Below, one piece after another: positions 58,063 to 64,000 of a DNA stretch of 64,000 bases. A model generated the notes under the pieces. It was not told where the DNA came from, ran no database searches, and saw only the letters and a program-made list of their open reading frames with translations. Position numbers and translations under genes: made by a program. The stretch comes from PUPG01 sp964463915 (GTDB lineage: Bacteria > Bacteroidota > Bacteroidia > Bacteroidales > UBA7960), in assembly GCA_964463915.1 (NCBI GenBank), contig CAYXEH010000001.1, positions 1-64,000 on the forward strand, read 5' to 3'. The stretch's first letter is position 1. Every line of letters begins with the position of its first letter.

Positions 58063-60144
58063 CTACCTGTCCCCGGCCCGCCCTTCATCTTGCGGACCTT
58101 CTTCCGGAGCACCCTCATCCGGTTCCTCTTCCTCCGGGGGCTCATAATCTTCACGCAGAACCCTGAATTCGGTACGCCTGTTCATTTGATGCGCCGCATC
58201 CCGGATCTCTTCAGAAGGAAGCCCTTCAATAAATTCCGGTGTAAGCACAGTACCTTCCTCGAATAAAAATCCTTCCCGTTCCACATCATGTTCCAGGACC
58301 CGGGGTTCCCGCATTCCGTACCCGGCAGCTTCCAGCCTTTCCCGGGCAATTCCCTGTTCCACCAGGTAGTCTACAACGGCTTGTGCCCGCCGGTAAGAAA
58401 GGGTATCGTTATAAGCTTCTGTTCCCTGGCTGTCGGTATGGGAGGCCAGCTCAATGACAAGATTCGGATTGTCATTCATGGTTTGTACCAACCCGTTCAG
58501 TGAATCCCTGAACTGTTCCTGAAGTTCCCAGCTGTCGAATTCATAAAGAATTTCGGGTAGTTCAATGGGGGTTTCAGGAATGGGTGCTATGCCTATATCC
58601 ACGACAAATTCACGACTCTGCTCCACATCAAACGTGGATACCTCTCCCCTGCCAGCAAAATAACCGGGTTTATTCACCACAATATCGTATCGGGTATTCT
58701 CCCTTATGATGGAAGGGTCAAAAACGTAGCCACCTTCCCTGTCTGATTCAACCTTGCGTAAAGAACCATCAGAGCCTACAAGCTGAACTTCAGCACCTGG
58801 CACGGTTGTCTGAGTACTATCGTCTAAAACCACGCCGGTAATAAAAAGTTCCAGTGGCGGCAAAATAAAAGAATATATATCATAAATACCCATGCGGCTT
58901 CGGTTTGAAGAGAAAAATCCCTGCTCTTCGCCGGGTTTGAAAATGATGCCAAAATCATCGGCAGAACTATTTACCGGTGCGCCGATATTCTCCGGTTCAC
59001 TCCATCCTTCAGGGGTATAATCAATTTTGAAGATATCCAGCCCCCCCATTCCGGGATGGCCATCAGAAGCAAAATAAAGGGTTCCGTCGTCCCTGACATA
59101 AGGAAACATTTCATTGCCGGGAGTATTCACCGGTTCACCCAGGTTTCTGGGCGGGCCGAAATCATCCCCCTGGCTTCTGCGGCTGACAACCCATATATCC
59201 CTGTCACCTGAACTCCCGGGCAGATCAGCCGTAAAGTACAGTTCCAGGCCGTCCGGGCTGATGGCCGGATGGCCAACGGTAACCAAACTGTCATTGGTCA
59301 GCTTCACTTCACGGGGTGAACCCCACTGTGCTCCATCCCTGCGGGACCGGTAGATCCGGCAACCGACATCAGCTCCATCACTCCTGGTACATCTTGTGAA
59401 GAACATTTCAGTAGCATCCATATTGACAGAAGGAGCCCCTTCATTGAATTCTGTGTTAATTGGGCCCTCATCCAGCAGCACAGGCTTATTCCAGTCCCCC
59501 GTCCTGTCTTGCTGGGATACAAAAAGCGAGGAAGTCTGGTTACCTGTCCAGGGATCTTCAAGGTTTCCAAGCGCGTTATCCCTGGATGAAGCGAAGATCA
59601 AAGTACTCGCCCTGTGATCACCAAAAGCGGCGGTATAGTCATCCTGACGAGAGTTAAGGATCCTGATATCATCCACTTCATACTGTGTCGGATTCTCCCG
59701 AAGCTCCCGGGCCATCTCCACCGAAGCGATCCCACGTGGGCCACGCCAGTCATCCGGAACCAGGTCGGTGTATTCCCGGTAACGTTCCTCCGCCTCTTCG
59801 TATTTCTCATTCATCATCATGGCATCTGCCAGATAAAGCAGGGCCTCAGGGTCATCATACCCTGCCCTGACTACCCTGTTGAACCAGGCTTCAGCCATAC
59901 GATGCTGATTGGTGTAATGGTAACTAAGCGCCACCTTGTACATCAGGCGGGTAGCCTCTTCCCGGTCATTGCGCCTGACACGGTCGTATGCCTTCCGGTA
60001 AAGGTCAATCGCTTCATGGTACTGGTGAAGTTCAAAAGCCTTTTCAGCCCTTTCCACCCGTCTGTTCTGGGCCGAAACACTGTTTATACAGCACGCAAAA
60101 ACCACGAACAGCAATATCAGGAGTGGTCTGGAGAACGAAAACAT
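58063..60144 (-). CDS. OmpA-family TPR/PD40/CNA-B-like protein, PorE-like
   Basis: 693 residues from the ATG at 60144, chosen for its signal peptide (FSFSRPLLILLFVVFACC, cleavage near SVSA); ATGs at 60159 and 60174 are alternatives. Order: TPR repeats (AEKAFELHQYHEAIDLYRKA, ALLYLADAMMMNEKYEEAEE), a WD40-like PD40 propeller (HPAISPDGLELYFTADLPGS, GTLYFASDGHPGMGGLDIFK), a carboxypeptidase-regulatory-like domain (GAEVQLVGSDGSLRKVESD), and the OmpA peptidoglycan-binding domain (LASHTDSQGTEAYNDTLSYR). This is the PorE architecture of type IX secretion, but Bacteroidota have several such paralogues. The C-terminus is acidic and Pro-rich. Confidence 0.85.
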   Translation of the reverse strand: MFSFSRPLLILLFVVFACCINSVSAQNRRVERAEKAFELHQYHEAIDLYRKAYDRVRRNDREEATRLMYKVALSYHYTNQHRMAEAWFNRVVRAGYDDPEALLYLADAMMMNEKYEEAEERYREYTDLVPDDWRGPRGIASVEMARELRENPTQYEVDDIRILNSRQDDYTAAFGDHRASTLIFASSRDNALGNLEDPWTGNQTSSLFVSQQDRTGDWNKPVLLDEGPINTEFNEGAPSVNMDATEMFFTRCTRSDGADVGCRIYRSRRDGAQWGSPREVKLTNDSLVTVGHPAISPDGLELYFTADLPGSSGDRDIWVVSRRSQGDDFGPPRNLGEPVNTPGNEMFPYVRDDGTLYFASDGHPGMGGLDIFKIDYTPEGWSEPENIGAPVNSSADDFGIIFKPGEEQGFFSSNRSRMGIYDIYSFILPPLELFITGVVLDDSTQTTVPGAEVQLVGSDGSLRKVESDREGGYVFDPSIIRENTRYDIVVNKPGYFAGRGEVSTFDVEQSREFVVDIGIAPIPETPIELPEILYEFDSWELQEQFRDSLNGLVQTMNDNPNLVIELASHTDSQGTEAYNDTLSYRRAQAVVDYLVEQGIARERLEAAGYGMREPRVLEHDVEREGFLFEEGTVLTPEFIEGLPSEEIRDAAHQMNRRTEFRVLREDYEPPEEEEPDEGAPEEGPQDEGRAGDR

Positions 60145-60226
60145 ATGCTGAAAAAACATTGAATATATAATCATGATAATAATTACTGATAATGAAACGG
60201 AGCACCAGCTAATTAATTGTTATTCC

Positions 60227-60706
60227 TCATGAGCGATTTAAGCCATCATCATTTTTCTTCCTTCCGTATGGATAAGGAAGGTCATCATCCTCGTTATCTG
60301 CAGGGGTATCTGGCTGGGCAATCTCATTTTTATTGTCTCCTGATTGACCTGTCTGTCCTTCTTCTCTGCTTTTTTCCTCTGCCTGATATTCGCTCCGGGG
60401 TTTCTTATGAATATGATCGTCTCCAGTTTCGGATGCAGCACCTTCCTGATTGCTCCCCTGGTTTCCCCCCGGCTTACCCGTCAGTTCCGAACGCATTTCC
60501 CGGGCTTCCTTTTCAATGTCTGAAGAGTACCTGTGAATCTCTGTATTGATCTCCCTTTGCACTTTCTTGACTTCCCGCATGCCGCGTCCTACCATCCGGG
60601 CCATTTCCGGAATTTTTCCCGGCCCGAACAACAAAAGAACCAGCAACAACAGGACAAGAATTTCCCCACCACTGATCCCGAACAGCAAAATATTAGGATG
60701 TACCAT
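60227..60706 (-). CDS. tatA: Sec-independent translocase TatA/TatB-like
   Basis: 159 residues. N-terminal helix ISGGEILVLLLLVLLLFGPG with the FGPGKIPEMARMVGRGM hinge and amphipathic helix is diagnostic. A long hydrophilic C-terminal tail (about 100 residues, rich in Glu, Asn, Lys and Gln) is unusually extended for TatA and closer to TatB in length, so either role is possible. No tatC is in the window. Confidence 0.88.
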   Translation of the reverse strand: MVHPNILLFGISGGEILVLLLLVLLLFGPGKIPEMARMVGRGMREVKKVQREINTEIHRYSSDIEKEAREMRSELTGKPGGNQGSNQEGAASETGDDHIHKKPRSEYQAEEKSREEGQTGQSGDNKNEIAQPDTPADNEDDDLPYPYGRKKNDDGLNRS

Positions 60707-60728
60707 TACCAGTCAGCTTATACAGAGA

Positions 60729-60736
60729 CAAAAATA
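60729..60736 (-). promoter_or_regulatory. Putative -7 box for tatA
   Basis: The minus strand reads TATTTTTG, an exact TAnnTTTG match 23 bp before the tatA ATG. It predicts a leader of about 15 nt. Confidence 0.4.
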
Positions 60737-60833
60737 ATGCTTTTCTGCAAGAAACGAGTAAAAAGGCGCGTACAGAAAAAAGATATCATAAACTTATTAA
60801 AATTCGTATTTTTATCTTCCAAAAAAGAACAAT

Positions 60834-62420
60834 ATGCTTCCTTTTCAGAAGAATCTTACCAATACATTCTACGCCCTGCTAAGTCTTCCGGCCACAGCCA
60901 TGGGATTTGGCCTGGCTGTTCAGATCGCTGCCCTGAGTTGGTTGTTAAGCACGAAATACGGCCTGGATATCAGTGACATCGGTTTGGTATGGGCCACCGG
61001 ACCACTGGCTGGAATCATCGGACAGGTAGTCATAGGTATCGTCAGTGACAATGTTTGGGTGATGAATGGCCGTCGCCGGGTCTTTATACTGGTGGGGGGC
61101 GTACTGGCAGCACTGGGTCTGCTCGCCCTGCCAAATATCGGGATCATTCAGGCAGGAATGGGACTGGAGGGCGTATTGGGCATTGCCATCGTTGTGTCCC
61201 TGAGCATCGACCTTGCCATCAACATCAGCTTCAACCCAACGAGGGCAATTATTGCCGATGTAACCCCGGAAGGAAGACCCAGGACCAAAGGATATACCTG
61301 GATGCAGACTGTCTCCGGTACCTTTGGTGTATTGGCCTACCTCATCGGGGCCCTCTGGGACAATTATGTCCTGATCTATTTCGGTGTCGGATTGGTGTTT
61401 CTGTTCTCTGTTGTTCCTCCATTCTTTATCAGGGAACCGAGATATCTCGGCCAATATGGCAAAGACGACGAGGAGGCAGCGGCTGCAGACAAAGCGGAAA
61501 CAGAGAACAATAAAGACCGCGTAAATGAAGCCTCTCTTTATGAGATCATGAGAACCATTCTGCCACTCTGGGGATTCCTGCTTTACGCGTTCTATGGTAT
61601 TTTCAGAAGAATCGGATTGTTTCCGGATATTCCTTATTACGGACTTGAGGTCTTTTGTTTCCTCCTCACCATTGTGGTGGTAATTGTCACCATGACCCAG
61701 AAAGAATACGGGATTTCAAGAGAGAAAGACGGACTGATCGGGTTCAGAAAAGTGCTTGCTGCCCATTCATTTACCTGGATCGGTGTACAAACCATGTTCA
61801 TTTACCTGTTTGCCTTTGTACGTTTTCGGGTCCCTGAACTGGCAGATGTAGACATTGACCCCGAAGTACTCCCGGAAACCGGTGTACTTGAATCGGCCCG
61901 ACTACAGGAAGTCAATAACACCATCGGGCGGATCGTCAACTGGAGCTTTTTCTCCCTCAATCTGGTGGCAGCCATTATCCCGGTTTTGATCCTGGAACCT
62001 CTGGCTGCCCGTTTTGGCAGGGTGAGGACACATGCTGTCAGCATCACCATCATGGCCCTGGGTTATTTAAGCATTCTGCAATTCGGATACACCCCTGCAG
62101 TCATCTATATGCTGATGGCCATTGTCGGCATCGGCTGGGCTGCCACCATCAGCCTTCCATTCGCCATCATGTCACAGAAAATTTCGCAATCACGGATGGG
62201 CCTATACATGGGATTGTTCAACCTTTCTGTGGTACTGCCCCAATTTGTCTCCAGTTTTGGCGTGGGTGAACTGGTCCAGGAAGCAGAAAACAAAGGGGTG
62301 ATTTTCATTGTAAGTGCCCTCACTGTTGGCATTTCCGCCCTGCTGTGGTTCTTTGTTAAAGAACCCAAAGATGTATTTACAGAAAACCCGGTCCTGGCAG
62401 AACAGGAAAAAGGGGAATAA
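60834..62420 (+). CDS. MFS sugar transporter, SLC45-like
   Basis: 528 residues with about 12 membrane helices. The signature of the SLC45/GPH-like sugar:cation group appears: FGLAVQIAALSWLLSTKYGL, GIVSDNVWVMNGRRRVFIL (RxGRRR-type loop), and DVTPEGRPRTKGYTWMQTVS. A charged central loop (about residues 203-230, KDDEEAAAADKAETENN) separates the halves. Bacteroidota members usually sit with sugar-utilisation genes; none is adjacent here, so the substrate is open. It is divergent from tatA. Confidence 0.9.
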   Translation: MLPFQKNLTNTFYALLSLPATAMGFGLAVQIAALSWLLSTKYGLDISDIGLVWATGPLAGIIGQVVIGIVSDNVWVMNGRRRVFILVGGVLAALGLLALPNIGIIQAGMGLEGVLGIAIVVSLSIDLAINISFNPTRAIIADVTPEGRPRTKGYTWMQTVSGTFGVLAYLIGALWDNYVLIYFGVGLVFLFSVVPPFFIREPRYLGQYGKDDEEAAAADKAETENNKDRVNEASLYEIMRTILPLWGFLLYAFYGIFRRIGLFPDIPYYGLEVFCFLLTIVVVIVTMTQKEYGISREKDGLIGFRKVLAAHSFTWIGVQTMFIYLFAFVRFRVPELADVDIDPEVLPETGVLESARLQEVNNTIGRIVNWSFFSLNLVAAIIPVLILEPLAARFGRVRTHAVSITIMALGYLSILQFGYTPAVIYMLMAIVGIGWAATISLPFAIMSQKISQSRMGLYMGLFNLSVVLPQFVSSFGVGELVQEAENKGVIFIVSALTVGISALLWFFVKEPKDVFTENPVLAEQEKGE

Positions 62421-62519
62421 CAGCAGGTAAAGAGGATGCAGCGTTGAGACGGCCACAAATGTGGTAATAGATAATATAGCTACAATGTGGTAACAGGACT
62501 GGGGACAAGTAAGGCAATA

Positions 62520-62560
62520 AAAAAACGCTATCCGTTGATATTCAATAGATAGCGTTTTTT
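62520..62560. terminator. Bidirectional terminator, 13-bp perfect stem
   Basis: AAAAAACGCTATC (62520-62532) and its perfect complement (62548-62560) enclose a 15-nt loop. With an A-run on one side and a T-run on the other, it can terminate both the MFS gene and the tRNA-Pro transcript from the other strand. Confidence 0.85.
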
Positions 62561-62565
62561 GTAAG

Positions 62566-62639
62566 TCGGGGTGAGAAGACTCGAACTTCCGACCCCTTGC
62601 ACCCCATGCAAGTGCGCTAGCCAACTGCGCCACACCCCG
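62566..62639 (-). tRNA. tRNA-Pro (anticodon GGG)
   Basis: 74 nt cloverleaf on the minus strand. The acceptor stem CGGGGTG/CACCCCG has 7 bp with C1 and discriminator A73 as in proline tRNAs. The D-arm is GCGCAGTTGGCTAGCGC, the anticodon stem CTTGC/GCAAG encloses ATGGGGT with anticodon GGG, the variable loop is GGGTC and the T-arm is GGAAG-TTCGAGT-CTTCT. The 3' CCA is not encoded, so it needs the CCA transferase encoded at 40033-41475. Confidence 0.95.
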
Positions 62640-62696
62640 ATTTTGCTTTGCAAAAGTAACACATTACGTTTACCGGACAAAACTTTTTTAAAAAAT

Positions 62697-63254
62697 TTAC
62701 GGCTTTGGCTTCCACTCGATGTCGCCAATACCGGCATCATGAGCGATTTTTCTGGCCAGCACAAAAAAGTAATCTGACAAACGGTTAAAAAACTGGAGCA
62801 CCATTTCATTCACGGCTTCCTGTTCACTGAGTTGAATCACAATTCGCTCTGTGCGTCTACATACACAACGGCACACATGGGCATAAGATACGGCTGGATC
62901 CCCCCCAGGAAGTATGAAATGTTTGAGGTCCGGCAGGTATTGATTCATGGCATCTATTTCCTTTTCCAGGAAACGGACATCCTTTTCTGTAATATCAGGC
63001 AGCTCTTCAGATCTGCATCCCTGATCACAAGCCAGTATCGATTCAGCCACAAACACTTTTTCCTGAATGTTCAGCAAAATCGGTTTGTAGGATTCATTCA
63101 TCTCCTGGTCACGCAACAACCCGATAAATGAATTCAATTCATCAGCTGTGCCATAGGCTTCAATTTTCAGATGGTATTTTGGCACGCGGCGTCCTCCAAG
63201 AAGTGAAGTTTCCCCACGGTCGCCGGTTTTTGTATATATTTTCCACTCTGTCAT
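62697..63254 (-). CDS. PduO-type cob(I)alamin adenosyltransferase
   Basis: 185 residues from the ATG at 63254 (MTEWKIYTKTGDRGETSLLG); an in-frame extension to 63314 adds an implausible N-terminus. The ATP-binding motif is TKTGDRGETSLLGG, GTADELNSFIGLL follows, and the C-terminal helix motif is VSYAHVCRCVCRRTERIVI, where the Arg-Arg-x-Glu-Arg is conserved but three nearby cysteines are unusual. It makes adenosylcobalamin from cob(I)alamin and ATP. It is followed downstream on the same strand by the tRNA-Pro. Confidence 0.95.
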   Translation of the reverse strand: MTEWKIYTKTGDRGETSLLGGRRVPKYHLKIEAYGTADELNSFIGLLRDQEMNESYKPILLNIQEKVFVAESILACDQGCRSEELPDITEKDVRFLEKEIDAMNQYLPDLKHFILPGGDPAVSYAHVCRCVCRRTERIVIQLSEQEAVNEMVLQFFNRLSDYFFVLARKIAHDAGIGDIEWKPKP

Positions 63255-63332
63255 ACACTTTCTTTCTCCGGGTATAAAAAAATAAATCGCATAGAAATTC
63301 GCTGGCGACAACAACTATATTACAGGCATTGA

Positions 63333-64000
63333 TTACACTTCAGCTGACTTTGTTTGCTCCAGGGTAACCACTTCCATGTTTTTTTCGTCTGATTCGATCA
63401 GCCCGTCACGCAGGCGGATGATGCGATGGGCATGCAATGCGATATCTTCCTCGTGCGTAACCAGAATAATCGTATTCCCGGCATTATGGATATCCTGCAG
63501 CAATCCCATTATTTCGATGGATGTCTTTGTGTCCAGGTTTCCGGTAGGCTCATCGGCAAGAATGATAGAAGGATTATTGACCAGGGCCCTGGCTACCGCC
63601 ACCCGCTGCCGCTGTCCACCTGACAATTCATTGGGCCGGTGATGGGTCCGGTCTGAAAGCCCGACCTGTTCCATCACCTCCTCTGCCCGACGGAGTCGGT
63701 CATTCCGGGTCTGACCGGCATATACCAGTGGCAGAGCCACATTATCCAGGGCGGTACTTCTGGGCAACAGGTTAAAGGTCTGAAATACAAAACCAATTTC
63801 CTTGTTTCTGATCTCAGCCAATTCATTATCCTGTAATTTGCTGACATCTTTACCATTGAGGAAATAACTTCCACTGGTCGGGGTGTCGAGGCATCCCAGT
63901 ATATTCATCAGTGTGGATTTGCCGGATCCGGACGGCCCCATCAGTGCCACATATTCATTGCGATGGATTGATACGGAAACTCCGCGAAGCGCGCGTACGA
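63333..64000 (-). CDS. ABC transporter ATP-binding protein, LolD/MacB type (partial)
   Basis: The reading frame is open to the window edge (upstream codons read RALRGVSVSIHRNEYVALMG), so the N-terminus is missing; about 222 codons are seen. Walker A GPSGSGKST, Q-loop region IGFVFQTFNLLPRSTALDNV, signature LSGGQRQRVAVARALVNNP, Walker B IILADEPTGNLDTK and H-loop LVTHEEDIA are all intact. The LPRSTALDNVALPLVYAG form is that of LolD/MacB/YknY exporters of lipoproteins, peptides or macrolides. Partner permeases are not in the window. Confidence 0.93.
   Translation of the reverse strand, partial: VRALRGVSVSIHRNEYVALMGPSGSGKSTLMNILGCLDTPTSGSYFLNGKDVSKLQDNELAEIRNKEIGFVFQTFNLLPRSTALDNVALPLVYAGQTRNDRLRRAEEVMEQVGLSDRTHHRPNELSGGQRQRVAVARALVNNPSIILADEPTGNLDTKTSIEIMGLLQDIHNAGNTIILVTHEEDIALHAHRIIRLRDGLIESDEKNMEVVTLEQTKSAEV

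Overview
The window is chromosomal DNA of a member of the Bacteroidota, most likely an anaerobic or facultative Bacteroidales/Marinilabiliales-type marine bacterium. The evidence is a PorQ-type and a PorE-like type IX secretion protein, a PUR/DUF3276 protein, a tandem DUF1599 protein, a long NusB, a pRiA4b ORF-3-like protein, a FloA/NfeD pair, and promoter boxes of the Bacteroidota form TAnnTTTG with or without an upstream TTTG. Several genes start at TTG or GTG and most lack a Shine-Dalgarno site. The order and anaerobic lifestyle are inferred, the latter from a NuoEF-type bifurcation-like complex and a PduO-type cobalamin adenosyltransferase. I see no prophage, insertion sequence or CRISPR array.

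Layout. 0-1.7 kb: divergent aroK and wecB. 1.7-11.3 kb: two glutamate dehydrogenases with opposite coenzyme signatures flank a translationally coupled pair of very large paralogous proteins that combine receiver-like domains with the ATP-grasp half of PEP synthase but lack its phosphohistidine and PEP halves. 11.4-13.6 kb: a PIF1-type helicase. 13.7-20.3 kb: a redox operon of NuoE-like, NuoF-like and a 1240-residue fusion (2Fe-2S, GltD/NfnB-like flavoprotein, ferredoxin, NuoG-like domain without an obvious catalytic ligand), with a ferritin-like protein overlapping its end. This resembles an electron-bifurcating ferredoxin/NAD/NADP transhydrogenase. 20.3-24.3 kb: Hsp20, a methyltransferase, a GNAT enzyme and a class III aminotransferase.

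24.7-35.9 kb is mostly one leftward block: RarA, a Ste24-like M48 protease, a membrane VWA-like protein, FloA, NfeD, an M48 lipoprotein, PlsY, PrmA, TpiA, an orphan OppB-like permease and DUF1599. 35.9-38.5 kb (rightward): FolP, the diadenylate cyclase CdaA and a BadF-type sugar kinase. 38.5-44.6 kb (leftward): the tRNA-maturation enzymes MiaA, CCA transferase and TsaC, then two glycosyltransferases and DapD. 44.8-47.7 kb (rightward): RuvX, Def, an M16 protease and an O-methyltransferase. 47.7-52 kb (leftward): PorQ, CoaE, YbbR, YajC and NusB. 52.2-60.7 kb: PUR protein, Kdo/LPS-kinase-like protein, DEAD-box helicase, PyrF, PrfA, PurM, PorE-like OmpA protein and TatA. 60.8-64 kb: an MFS sugar transporter, tRNA-Pro(GGG), PduO and a truncated LolD/MacB-type ABC ATPase.

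The most unusual non-coding signal is a set of intergenic repeat arrays that abut or supply stop codons. They are a 23-bp array at 22.2 kb, a modular hairpin array at 24.3-24.7 kb with a shorter relative at 54.7-54.8 kb, and a 21-bp array at 48.85-49.0 kb. The two hairpin loci share both their outer boundary motif and a tail of about 53 bp. In both, the element lies between the stop codon of one leftward gene and the start codon of the next.
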